Positions 7,543 to 13,521 are shown, numbered from the stretch's first letter. The stretch: 14,033 bases of DNA from Pseudomonadota bacterium (GCA_016937135.1 JAFGWO010000096.1:1-14033); one strand, 5' to 3'. The notes: generated by a model not told the origin, from the sequence alone. Translations and numbers: made by a program.

Positions 7543-8163
7543 ATGCGGATCGTAAAAAAAGCGGATGAAAGAAAAAAGGAGATCATTCGGGCTGCGCGGA
7601 AGCTCTTTCAGACGAGGGACTACGGGAGCGCGACGATGCAGACGCTCATGGATGAACTCAAAATTGCCAAGGGGACAATTTATCACTACTTCGCCTCCAA
7701 GGAAGAATTGCTGGAAGCAGTTGTGGAGGACCTTATTGATGAAAGGCTCCGGAAAAAAAAGAAGCTGACGGAAAGCAGCGAGTTCCAGGAACTCGACGCC
7801 CTGGGAAAATTCCGGGCGTTTTCCACATTCGACAGATTGATAGAGGACAATGAGAGGATCCTGGAGGAACTCCATGGTCCCGGGAACACGATCTTGCACA
7901 CAAGGCAGACCGGACGCTACATCACGATGCTTGCCCCTTATTACGCTGATGTCATCCGGGAGGGGTGTGATCAGGGCCTCTTTAATACAGACTGCCCGCT
8001 AGAGTGTGCCGAGTTCCTTCTGGCGGGCATCCAGTTTATAACAGACATCGGGTTTTTCCCCTGGACCGGGGATCAGGTCGCCCGGCGCGTGAAGGCGATC
8101 CCCTCCCTGGTGGAAGCCCAGCTGGGAGCCCCGAAAGGATCGTTCAGCTTCCTTTCCGAATAG
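7543..8163 (+). CDS. TetR/AcrR family transcriptional regulator
   Basis: A 206-residue one-component regulator. Residues about 8-56 form the TetR DNA-binding domain: ERKKEIIRAARKLFQTRDY, then the helix-turn-helix ATMQTLMDELKIAKGTIYHYF (about 30-50), followed by SKEELLEAVVEDL. The helical C-terminal ligand and dimerisation domain has no pattern that I recognise as binding a specific ligand. A TTG at 7540 is in frame, but ATG 7543 has the better spacing (6 bases) from GAGGTGAG. The gene follows the MipA/CPBP/Acg unit in the same orientation with a 311-base gap. It is the obvious candidate to bind the TetR-type palindrome at 4241-4255, although this is inference. It could equally control the remnant genes downstream or a distant locus. 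Confidence 0.93.
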   Translation: MRIVKKADERKKEIIRAARKLFQTRDYGSATMQTLMDELKIAKGTIYHYFASKEELLEAVVEDLIDERLRKKKKLTESSEFQELDALGKFRAFSTFDRLIEDNERILEELHGPGNTILHTRQTGRYITMLAPYYADVIREGCDQGLFNTDCPLECAEFLLAGIQFITDIGFFPWTGDQVARRVKAIPSLVEAQLGAPKGSFSFLSE

Positions 8164-8288
8164 ATAACGATAACCGGCCACGTCTATGCGGAAGCCATCT
8201 CTTCGTTTTCCCGTGACCGCCTTAAAATATCCACCGTGAGCGGTAGTTGAGAATGACTGTATTAAATGAACAGTGAGCGGAGCCGTCG

Positions 8289-8975
8289 ATGGCTCTTGGC
8301 CTCTGTTTCAGCCGCCTTAATCTGGACCGGCCTCCCCTTTTCCAAACGGGAAAAAGCTGGTCCTACGGCGACACAGGGTACCTCCTCCTTGTTTTGCTAA
8401 TTGAGAAGACCACGGGGCACAGCTATTATCAAGAACTTGCTCAACGATTTCTCATCCCGCTGCGCCTTGCGCTGACTGCCCCCTCGGATCGTCCTGAACT
8501 GGCAGGTCTCGCCGCAGGCTACGTCTCACCCGACAATTCTTTCGGCCTCCCTGTGAAGACGACGGCCTGTCCCGGGATCATGGTCTGGCATCCAGGCCTT
8601 GAATGGACCGGCAAAGGATAGGTCAGCAGCTCCGGGGACCTGGTGGTCTGGGCCAGAGCACTTTTCCGGGGCCGCGCTATCCGGGGGCCATATCTGGAGA
8701 ATCTTCTGTTTTCGGCGCCGGTGAGCAGCGACGATCCCGGCTCGCAGTATGCCGCAGGCATGGCCATCCACGAAGATGGCCTCGTGGGACCGACATTCGG
8801 TCACCGAGGCTGGATTCCCGGCTACATTTCCAGTCTCCAATATTATCGAAGCCATGGGTTTGCCGTCGCTTTTCAGATCAACACGGACATCGGCATCCTT
8901 GATCATTCCACTTCTGTCGTCGAGGATATGGAAACGCGGCTGGCGAGGGTCATCATGACAGCCTTGCCCAAATGA
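8289..8975 (+). pseudogene. Beta-lactamase-family serine hydrolase remnant with in-frame TAG
   Basis: A single reading frame interrupted by TAG at 8619-8621 encodes the C-terminal half or more of a class C-like serine hydrolase (beta-lactamase/D-alanyl-D-alanine carboxypeptidase fold). Before the stop are PLFQTGKSWSYGDTGYLLL, corresponding to the usual GxxxxYSNTGY segment with its catalytic tyrosine (asparagine replaced by aspartate), and LEWTGKG. After the stop are SSSGDLVVWARALFRG, YAAGM, and GHRGWIPGY, the third-motif region. The SxxK nucleophile motif, normally 80-100 residues before the tyrosine motif, is absent and no coding pattern extends upstream through 8164-8288. Missing nucleophile plus nonsense codon argue for a dead gene. 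Amber readthrough cannot be excluded from sequence alone but would not restore the nucleophile. Confidence 0.8.
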
Positions 8976-9139
8976 TGTCGTTGCGGATCAAGCGGTTCAG
9001 ATGCTGTTGGCGTTACCAGATAAACGATGCATCCCAAAAGTGTGCGCCAGGCTTCCGGAAGCCGGATTGCAGATGTGACGAACGAGGGCTTGGTTTTGGA
9101 GGTTCTACACATGGTATCTCATGGCATGTTCCCCGGTAG
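8972..9139 (+). pseudogene. Possible fragment of an FGE-sulfatase (formylglycine-generating enzyme-like) domain end
   Basis: A 55-codon frame starting inside the stop of the serine hydrolase remnant reads CCWRYQINDASQKCAPGFRK then PDCRCDERGLGFGG. This resembles the C-terminal motif of FGE-sulfatase/SUMF1 domains (roughly RGGSW..ndasnCRsAfR..pd.R....GFR): the tryptophan, the NDA, one cysteine, an arginine and the GLGF are in the right order. The RGGS part is degraded and there is no ribosome site or upstream domain. If the match is real, this is a relic of a larger gene. The similarity is short and could be chance. Confidence 0.3.
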
Positions 9140-9159
9140 GTCGGTTACTGAAGGGATTC

Positions 9160-9183
9160 ACGATCCCGCTTGAGCGGAATCGT
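9160..9183 (+). other. Strong stem-loop of an unassigned transcript
   Basis: ACGATCCCGCT pairs with AGCGGAATCGT (11 bp, one C-A mismatch) around a two-base TG centre. It lies 26 bases before an intrinsic terminator, as in a small RNA or attenuator leader. I could not match it to a known riboswitch class. Confidence 0.5.
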
Positions 9184-9208
9184 AACGCAAGATCCGGCCC
9201 GGAAAAGG

Positions 9209-9239
9209 ATGGGGCCTCTCAAATGAGGGGGCTTTTTTT
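9209..9239 (+). terminator. Intrinsic terminator not following any intact gene
   Basis: GCCTCTC pairs with GAGGGGGC (G-T pairs and one bulge tolerated) around AAAT and is followed by a seven-base T run. It is a good plus-strand rho-independent terminator. The nearest upstream coding remnants end at 8975 or 9139, so it may end a read-through transcript of the TetR/pseudogene region or a small RNA. Confidence 0.65.
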
Positions 9240-9568
9240 ATTTGGATCTCCGGACCAGATTCGAGGAGGAAGACCATAAATGCGTCAAAACCTACTCCCT
9301 GTATTTTATCTCTGTGAAGTCATATCTCCTTCCTTTCCTTGCCCTTATTCGCCCCCTGTGCTACATAATACAAGCCCGCAGGTTGGCTCAAGGATGGATG
9401 AGCATCCCCAGGGCCGGCCTTTCAGATGGATCGTCAAGCGGTTAAAGAGTCCCTCAAGGCACCTCGAAGAAGTATCCTCACCTTTTCCGGTCCTCTGAAG
9501 TATTCAACCCGACGATCCCGGTCAACGAACCCATAGCAGGTGGAAACCTCAAATTCAAAGGATGTATA

Positions 9569-9724
9569 ATGGCGAAACGAACTAATTTCGGATTTGAAAA
9601 ACGACAGAAGGAAATGGCCAAGAAAAAGAAACAGGAAGAAAAACGGCAGCGAAAAACGGAAAAGAAAGAGCAGCAGCCCGACGAAACCCCTTCTGACCCG
9701 CAGCCGGTAAAAGATCCATCCTGA
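9569..9724 (+). CDS. Small lysine/glutamate-rich conserved-type protein (51 residues)
   Basis: A short gene starting MAKRTNFGFEKRQKEMAKKK, continuing with a KQEEKRQRKTEKKEQQ charged helix and ending in a proline-rich acidic tail (PDETPSDPQPVKDPS). An AAAGGATG ribosome site lies about 6 bases upstream, and a near-perfect intrinsic terminator follows 28 bases after the stop, so this is a compact monocistronic unit. From memory, small proteins beginning M-A-K-R-x-N-F-G-F-E-K-R-Q-K-E occur widely in proteobacteria without a known function. The basic coiled-coil-like helix suggests nucleic-acid or ribosome association, but that is speculation. The real reading frame is supported by the ribosome site, terminator and biased amino acid pattern. 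Confidence 0.75.
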   Translation: MAKRTNFGFEKRQKEMAKKKKQEEKRQRKTEKKEQQPDETPSDPQPVKDPS

Positions 9725-9752
9725 ATATCAGGAAAGCACAGCTTGATTGTCA

Positions 9753-9774
9753 GGCGGCCTGCGGGCCGCCTTTT
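9753..9774 (+). terminator. Intrinsic terminator of the 51-residue protein gene
   Basis: GGCGGCC pairs perfectly with GGCCGCC around TGCG and is followed by TTTT. This classical rho-independent terminator lies 28 bases after the stop codon of the small gene. Confidence 0.85.
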
Positions 9775-9916
9775 ATATGAGACTCACACCTCCCCGGGCC
9801 GGACAGGTGAAGTTACTTTGAAGCAAATTTGGCCCTGATTGCCAGACTGCGCCGGGATATTTATTTCTGATCAGAAGATCGCAGGTTGGAGGTTGATTCC
9901 AGGATCGCGTAAAAAC

Positions 9917-9945
9917 AAGGGGTTACACAATTCGTGAAACCCCTT
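9917..9945 (-). terminator. Terminator-like hairpin, better on the minus strand
   Basis: AAGGGGTTACAC and GTGAAACCCCTT pair over 12 positions with one mismatch around AATTC. Read on the minus strand the stem is followed by TTGTTTTTA, a usable T tract. It could therefore end the minus-strand transcript from the small membrane protein genes above 10175, though it lies 230 bases beyond the last stop. On the plus strand only TTT follows. Confidence 0.5.
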
Positions 9946-10023
9946 TGACATTGATGGTTCCCCGCGCCTGGACCAACCGACGGCGGCGCTCGTTCTGACA
10001 GACAACCAGGCGATAGTTTTATT

Positions 10024-10060
10024 GGCCGTGGCCGACGAAGACCCCGACCCGGCCACGGCC
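10024..10060. repeat. Perfect 10-bp inverted repeat with 17-base spacer
   Basis: GGCCGTGGCC at 10024-10033 is exactly complementary to GGCCACGGCC at 10051-10060. There is no T tract and no adjacent start codon, so its role (operator, RNA hairpin or repeat) is unknown. Confidence 0.6.
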
Positions 10061-10174
10061 ATGGATGCCGTGAATTAGCCTCTACCGCCGGCAGAAGATT
10101 TTCCATACTGCCGGAAAAACTCTCCCGGAAGGTCATCCCGCTAAACTCTTATGATCCGCGGCATGGATCCGCCG

Positions 10175-10555
10175 TCAGGCAATAACGACCACAAGGATCA
10201 GGATGAGCAGGAGCATGACCCAGCTCATTGTCACCATACCTTCTCCCCCCGCCTGGATGGTCTCGATCTGCTGAACCACCTCGGCCCGCGTCTCAGGGGT
10301 TAATGAATCAATGCGCTCCATGGCCTCCTCCGTAGAAAGACCCAGCTGTTCGAGGCGTTCCTGGATCAGCATGTTTTCCAGGCCCGCCTGCAGGAGGGAT
10401 TGATCCTCCTGGACCATTCCATCGTAGATGTTGTCTGTGGAGCGGATGAACTCTGCCGCTGCCACAGAAGGCAGAATAAAACTCGACAACATGGCCATCG
10501 CAAGGGTCAGACACAGAAAACCCTTCGACTTACGGAAAAAAGCCCTTTTTTTCAT
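10175..10555 (-). CDS. PA2779 family small membrane/exported protein
   Basis: A 126-residue protein starting with a basic N-terminus (KKRAFFRKSKG) and a hydrophobic signal or anchor segment (about 13-33) ending in VAAAE. The middle is a predicted helical stretch with the family pattern IQERLEQLGLSTEEAMERID, then LTPETRAEVVQQIETIQAGG. The C-terminus is a hydrophobic transmembrane helix (about 107-126). This layout, signal then short helical domain then GG and a C-terminal helix, fits the PA2779 family (DUF6627-like). In Pseudomonas PA2779 sits next to the C39-like peptidase PA2778, but no such neighbour is present here. GAGGAGGAG lies just upstream of the ATG. It is the most distal of three minus-strand small membrane protein genes. 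Function is unknown. Confidence 0.78.
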   Translation of the reverse strand: MKKRAFFRKSKGFLCLTLAMAMLSSFILPSVAAAEFIRSTDNIYDGMVQEDQSLLQAGLENMLIQERLEQLGLSTEEAMERIDSLTPETRAEVVQQIETIQAGGEGMVTMSWVMLLLILILVVVIA

Positions 10556-10611
10556 GACGCTCCTCCTCTTTATTCGGGTTAAAGGATTAAAGAATCCGGA
10601 TCTTCCCCCCC

Positions 10612-10628
10612 AAAAGGGCCGGCCCCTT
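10612..10628 (-). terminator. Possible terminator after the DUF1328 gene
   Basis: GGGCC/GGCCC forms the core of a short GC stem flanked by AAAA on one side and CCTT on the other. Read on the minus strand it is followed by TTTT. It lies 32-48 bases past the DUF1328 stop and before the PA2779-like ribosome site. The stem is short and the loop tight, so termination may be partial. Confidence 0.4.
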
Positions 10629-10659
10629 CCTTTGGCTCCTCAAGGAGTCTGGAAAGGAA

Positions 10660-10824
10660 TCAGACTCTCGACCGGCGCCCCATCACCAGTGAAAGCACCA
10701 CGAGGATCAGGAACAGGAAGAAAAGAATCCTGGCGATGCCCGCAGCGGCGCCTGCAATATCCGTAAATCCCAGGACTCCCGAGACGAGAGCAACGACAAT
10801 AAAAATTAAAGTCCACCGCAGCAT
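10660..10824 (-). CDS. DUF1328 family small membrane protein (YtjA-like)
   Basis: A 54-residue, two-helix membrane protein: [20 protein letters not shown], then the loop [12 protein letters not shown], then a second hydrophobic helix [17 protein letters not shown] and a basic RRSRV tail. This is the standard DUF1328 pattern (E. coli YtjA type) at the usual length of about 53-60. The open frame extends upstream to 11130, but I choose the ATG at 10824 because GGGGGAG is 4-6 bases upstream and the family begins exactly there. A TATAAT hexamer within GCTATAATTT lies on the minus strand at 10892-10897, about 68 bases before the start, compatible with an RpoD- or RpoS-type -10 box. DUF1328 proteins are often linked to stress-response genes, but the molecular role is unknown. 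Confidence 0.9.
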   Translation of the reverse strand: MLRWTLIFIVVALVSGVLGFTDIAGAAAGIARILFFLFLILVVLSLVMGRRSRV

Positions 10825-10891
10825 TGTCTCCCCCTTCGGTTCGGCCGCCCCGGCTCGAACCGGATCGAAGTTCAAATGATCGCCTATGTAA

Positions 10892-10897
10892 ATTATA
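10892..10897 (-). promoter_or_regulatory. Candidate -10 box for the DUF1328 gene
   Basis: The minus strand reads TTTGCTATAATTTACA here, a perfect TATAAT preceded by GC. No good -35 hexamer is visible 16-18 bases further upstream (CTTCGA/TTCGAT). A C just before TATAAT and a weak -35 are features of sigma-S-dependent promoters, which would suit a stress gene. This is a suggestion only. Confidence 0.4.
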
Positions 10898-11076
10898 GCA
10901 AATACTTTTGGGGATCGAAGACGAGACCGGAAATCCGTCATAAATTGCTTTGTTTCAAACGGTTTCCGGCAAATGACTGATCCGGGGGGGGTCCGTCCGG
11001 GGAAGCACAGAAAGCCATGGCAGGTGGACCTACAGGTCAGATAAATTGATTTGGAACATGACCTTCCTCTCTGGCC

Positions 11077-11117
11077 AAAGCGGTCCGGGACCTTGCCGTA
11101 ATCCTGGGCCGCTTTTT
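11077..11117 (+). terminator. Plus-strand stem-loop with T run lacking a plus-strand gene
   Basis: AAAGCGGTCC (11077-11086) pairs with GGGCCGCTTT (11106-11115) over 10 positions with one G-T pair, and the T run continues to 11117. It looks like an intrinsic terminator on the plus strand. The genes around it are on the minus strand, so it may end an unannotated RNA or, read the other way, fold in the leader of the DUF1328 transcript. Confidence 0.45.
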
Positions 11118-11171
11118 CGGAGGAGGTCAACCAAGGCGATCAGGAGGACCTGTTTTTCCCAATCAAACCCA

Positions 11172-11420
11172 TCACCTGGATCTTTTTATCAGACGCAGCA
11201 GAAACAACAGGACAATGGCGCCGATTGTTGCGACGATCAAGGCGCCCAACAACCCGCCGCCGGCAGATACACCGAAAAAGCGGAACAAAAAGCCGCCTAC
11301 AAGGGCACCAATCACCCCGACGATGATATTGCCCACGATGCCGAATCCGCCGCCTTTCATCAATTGCCCCGCCAGCCATCCGGCAGCCAAACCAATCAGG
11401 ATAAACCAGACAAATTCCAT
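11172..11420 (-). CDS. GlsB/YeaQ/YmgE family stress response membrane protein
   Basis: An 82-residue glycine-rich membrane protein with three hydrophobic helices. The family signatures are WFILIGLAAGWLAGQLMKGG, GIVGNIIVGVIGALVGGFLF, and a last helix LLGALIVATIGAIVLLFLLRLIKR. This is the transglycosylase-associated/GlsB family at its usual length (80-90). The ATG at 11420 is chosen over an upstream in-frame ATG at 11456 because GGAAGGAG is placed 8 bases before it and the family starts at MEFVWF. Members are induced by general stress and are thought to associate with the cell envelope. The biochemical role is unknown. It is followed on the same strand, after 347 bases, by the DUF1328 and PA2779-like genes. 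Confidence 0.92.
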   Translation of the reverse strand: MEFVWFILIGLAAGWLAGQLMKGGGFGIVGNIIVGVIGALVGGFLFRFFGVSAGGGLLGALIVATIGAIVLLFLLRLIKRSR

Positions 11421-11489
11421 ATCATCGACTCCTTCCTGTCCGCGCAACGTGTTCATTTTTTACACAGACCATGAAACCGGACATCAATA

Positions 11490-11513
11490 AATTCCGCCAA
11501 GACTTGCGGAATT
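11490..11513. repeat. Perfect 8-bp inverted repeat upstream of the GlsB-like gene
   Basis: AATTCCGC and GCGGAATT are separated by 8 bases, about 70-95 bases before the minus-strand GlsB-like start. The position suits an operator or activator site, but there is no independent evidence. Confidence 0.45.
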
Positions 11514-11546
11514 CTAATAAGTTGTTCCTTGCGTGGTAAACTAACG

Positions 11547-11673
11547 TTGATGGCTTTGCAAAAAATCATCAATGCGCTCCTGTTAGGGCGCTCGAATCCA
11601 GGGCCGTTATTATAAGTCCTTGATTCGTAAGGAAAGCGAAAAGTCCTCCCTGGACTTTTTGCGACTCTGTCAA
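11547..11673. repeat. Palindromic dispersed repeat (MITE/REP-like), long copy
   Basis: The element starts TTGATGGCTTTGCAAAAAAT and ends ACTTTTTGCGACTCTGTCAA. The two ends are imperfect inverted repeats (about 15 of 21 positions). The right end carries a perfect hairpin, AAAAGTCC-TCCCT-GGACTTTT at 11639-11659. The right-end pattern recurs at 13474-13521. It has no open reading frame and resembles the short palindromic elements with TTTTTGCGA ends that I recall as common between genes in deltaproteobacterial genomes. Confidence 0.65.
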
Positions 11674-11708
11674 TTTTAGCTCCTTTCGAACATGAATGTT
11701 TAATCTTT

Positions 11709-11730
11709 TCGGTTCGTCGGGGAAATGAGT
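11709..11730. repeat. 22-base sequence repeated inverted at 231-252
   Basis: The sequence beginning TCGGTTCGTCGGGG and ending AAATGAGT is exactly the reverse complement of 231-252. It lies 36 bases right of the palindromic repeat element and 107 bases before the AsmA-like start. Confidence 0.8.
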
Positions 11731-11836
11731 TTATGAAAAAGGTGAACCTCGCTTTGGGCGATTCACGAATGGTTGCCGCCGATTGTTCCTTTTGGGTCGG
11801 GTATCGGTAGAGTAACCGCCAGACAGGATAAGGCCA

Positions 11837-13261
11837 ATGTCAAAAACAACCAGAATTGCTCTTTTCGTTGTCGGGGGAGGTATTGGGCTTGCCGTGTTTG
11901 CTGCTGCGGCCCTGCTTCTCTTTATGGACGCCAATGTCTACAAACACCGGCTGGAGAAGGCCGCCTCGGACGCTTTGGGGATGGAAGTCAGGATCGACGG
12001 TCAGTTGTGGATCGGCTTCTTCCCGGGCTTGCTGGTCACACTGGAGGACGTGCACCTTCGTAATGGGGATGCGGACGTCGCCTCCGCCAGGGAGGCCAGA
12101 CTTGAGATCGCGCTCCTCCCTCTGATCAAAAAAAAGGTCCGGATTGAAAAGATCGCGCTGATACACCCCAGGATTTTCATCGAGAGAACCAGGGGCGGCA
12201 TGCTCAACGTGGAGAAACCGGAGGCGGCCGGAGGGACGCTCCCCCCGGTGAACCTGGCAAAAGTGACTGTCTCCGATGGAACCTTCCTCTACTCGGACGA
12301 ACAGTCCGGGGAAAAGTATGAGGCTGAAGATTGCAGCCTGGATATCCAGAGCCTGCTGTTTTCGGGTGGGAAAAGCCCGGTTCTCATGAAGAGTCTTTCC
12401 TTCACGGCGGACCTCGCCTGCGGGAAAATCCGGACAAAAAACCTCTCGGCGTCCGATTTGAAGATTCCGGCCAGGGGGAAGGATGGAGTATTCAATCTGG
12501 AGCCGGTCACGATGACTGCCTTTGGCGCGCAGGGCACGGGGGACTTTCAAGCGGACTTTACAGGCGCTGTTCCCCGTTACTACGTCCATTCCTCCCTGCC
12601 GCAATTCCCCATCGAGGAGTTCTTCAAAACCCTGTCCCCGGAGAAGATCGCAGAAGGGCTGATGGATTTTTCCGCAAATCTGTCGATGGAGGGAAAGACC
12701 GTAAAGGAGATGAAGGAGACCGCGGACGGAGAGATCAGTCTTCGGGGAGAGAATCTTACGCTCAATGGCCGCGATCTCGATGAGGAGCTTTCCCGGTTTG
12801 AGTCCAGTCAGAACTTTAACCTCGTGGACATGGGCTCCTTTTTCCTGGCCGGGCCTGTCGGCCTGGCGGTCACCAAAGGGTACAGCTTTGCCAGCATCTT
12901 TCAAGGACCGGGGGGCCACAGCAACATTCGGACGCTTATCTCCGACTGGAAGGTCGAGCATGGCGTGGCGCAGGCGCAGGACGTGGCCATGGCGACGAAC
13001 GAGAACCGGATCGCCCTCCGGGGAGAGCTCGATTTCGTCAACCAGAGGTTTAATGATGTGACGGTGGCGCTGATTGACACCAAAGGCTGCGCCACGGCGC
13101 TGCAAAAAATACATGGCAGTTTCCAGGAACCGGTGGTGGAGAAACCGAATATCCTCAAGTCCCTCGCCGGTCCGGCGCTCAAGCTGCTGGAGATGGGAAG
13201 AGACCTCTTTTCTGAAGGAGAGTGCGAGGTGTTCTACGCCGGCTCGGTCGCTCCACCGTAA
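11837..13261 (+). CDS. AsmA family protein
   Basis: A 474-residue envelope protein. It has one N-terminal transmembrane helix (about residues 7-29) followed by the AsmA N-terminal pattern: NVYKHRLEKAASDALGMEVR, WIGFFPGLLVTLEDVHLRNG, EARLEIALLPLIKKKVRIEK, then PRIFIERTRGGMLNVEK. The C-terminal AsmA-like part includes GPVGLAVTKGYSFASIF, RTLISDWKVEHGVAQAQDVAMATNENRIAL and ELDFVNQRFNDVTVALID. AsmA proteins are inner-membrane-anchored, largely periplasmic, and belong to the bridge-like lipid-transfer group influencing outer-membrane lipid homeostasis. At 474 residues it is shorter than E. coli AsmA but complete at both ends. The ribosome site is modest (GGATAAGG about 4-9 bases before the ATG). 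The gene appears monocistronic. Its neighbours (small envelope stress genes, an ECF sigma factor) fit an envelope-maintenance theme. Confidence 0.88.
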   Translation: MSKTTRIALFVVGGGIGLAVFAAAALLLFMDANVYKHRLEKAASDALGMEVRIDGQLWIGFFPGLLVTLEDVHLRNGDADVASAREARLEIALLPLIKKKVRIEKIALIHPRIFIERTRGGMLNVEKPEAAGGTLPPVNLAKVTVSDGTFLYSDEQSGEKYEAEDCSLDIQSLLFSGGKSPVLMKSLSFTADLACGKIRTKNLSASDLKIPARGKDGVFNLEPVTMTAFGAQGTGDFQADFTGAVPRYYVHSSLPQFPIEEFFKTLSPEKIAEGLMDFSANLSMEGKTVKEMKETADGEISLRGENLTLNGRDLDEELSRFESSQNFNLVDMGSFFLAGPVGLAVTKGYSFASIFQGPGGHSNIRTLISDWKVEHGVAQAQDVAMATNENRIALRGELDFVNQRFNDVTVALIDTKGCATALQKIHGSFQEPVVEKPNILKSLAGPALKLLEMGRDLFSEGECEVFYAGSVAPP

Positions 13262-13473
13262 TGAGAAGATTGTCACCGCAGACGGCGTGAGGAGTGCTTT
13301 GACGCCTCAGGAGGGATGAGCCTGGACAGGGCGTAGAAAACAATCTTTCCCCTTTGCAGGATCGAATCTGGACCCTGACGCCGCCTTAAACAGAATCAAG
13401 GGGGGGATGATCAGCAGACCCCCAATACTTATTCCTTATCCCGGGTCTCTTTGCACTTTTCTCTTATGAAAAA

Positions 13474-13521
13474 TGATGACTTCGCCAAAAGTCCCGGATC
13501 GGACCTTTTGCGACCCTGTCA
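13474..13521. repeat. Palindromic dispersed repeat, short copy
   Basis: TGATGACTTCGCCAAAAGTCC and GGACCTTTTGCGACCCTGTCA form an imperfect palindrome around CGGATC. The right arm closely matches the right end of the element at 11547-11673 (GGAC-TTTT-GCGAC-CTGTCA), so both belong to one repeat family. This copy lacks the long internal part. Confidence 0.65.

Larger units (their letters stand above)
9140..9568 (+). other. Non-coding stretch with hairpin and intrinsic terminator
   Basis: No gene can be supported in these 429 bases. The left half contains a strong hairpin at 9160-9183 and an intrinsic terminator at 9209-9239, listed separately. A strong ribosome-site-like GAGGAGGAAG at 9263-9272 precedes an ATG at 9280 that opens a 72-codon frame. 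Its translation (many prolines and serines, no hydrophobic pattern or family motif) is not convincing, so I do not call it. Confidence 0.45.
9775..10174. other. Non-coding stretch with palindromes
   Basis: No gene is supported in these 400 bases. Visible structures are a perfect 12-base palindrome TTCTGATCAGAA at 9865-9876, the terminator-like hairpin at 9917-9945 and a perfect 10-bp inverted repeat at 10024-10033/10051-10060. A minus-strand frame at 9861-10136 has no protein-like pattern. Confidence 0.45.
10825..11171 (-). other. Intergenic region between the GlsB-like and DUF1328 genes
   Basis: These 347 bases hold the candidate -10 box at 10892-10897 and the stem-loop at 11077-11117. The minus-strand frame that extends the DUF1328 gene upstream through this region shows no recognisable protein pattern, so I see no further gene. 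Confidence 0.45.
11421..11836. other. Divergent intergenic region between the GlsB-like and AsmA-like genes
   Basis: This 416-base region must contain the promoters for the minus-strand stress genes and the plus-strand AsmA-like gene. It holds a perfect 8-bp inverted repeat at 11490-11513 (AATTCCGC / GCGGAATT), the palindromic repeat element at 11547-11673 and one copy of the 22-base repeat at 11709-11730. I see no gene in it and no promoter I would assign with confidence. Confidence 0.5.

Noticed and set aside
9088..9130. preQ1 riboswitch-like GGAGGTTCTACAC
   Set aside because: The A-rich pseudoknot tail and the pairing ACCCTC segment are absent.
9280..9498. 72-codon frame preceded by a strong ribosome-site-like sequence
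   Set aside because: The translation is serine/proline-rich without any motif, and the purine-rich stretch alone is not enough to call a gene. Left as a possibility only.
9861..10136. 91-codon minus-strand frame
   Set aside because: No ribosome site, no motif, and it spans two inverted repeats.
257..10965. 13-base match TTTCAAACGGTTT at 257-269 and 10953-10965
   Set aside because: About one such match is expected by chance in 14 kb, and the flanks do not agree.
11046..11474. 142-codon plus-strand frame
   Set aside because: Antisense of the GlsB-like gene with a Q/N/P-rich translation. The minus-strand family assignment is clear.
11840..13276. 478-codon open frame on the minus strand
   Set aside because: Antisense of the AsmA-like gene, with no protein-like hydrophobic pattern or motif.
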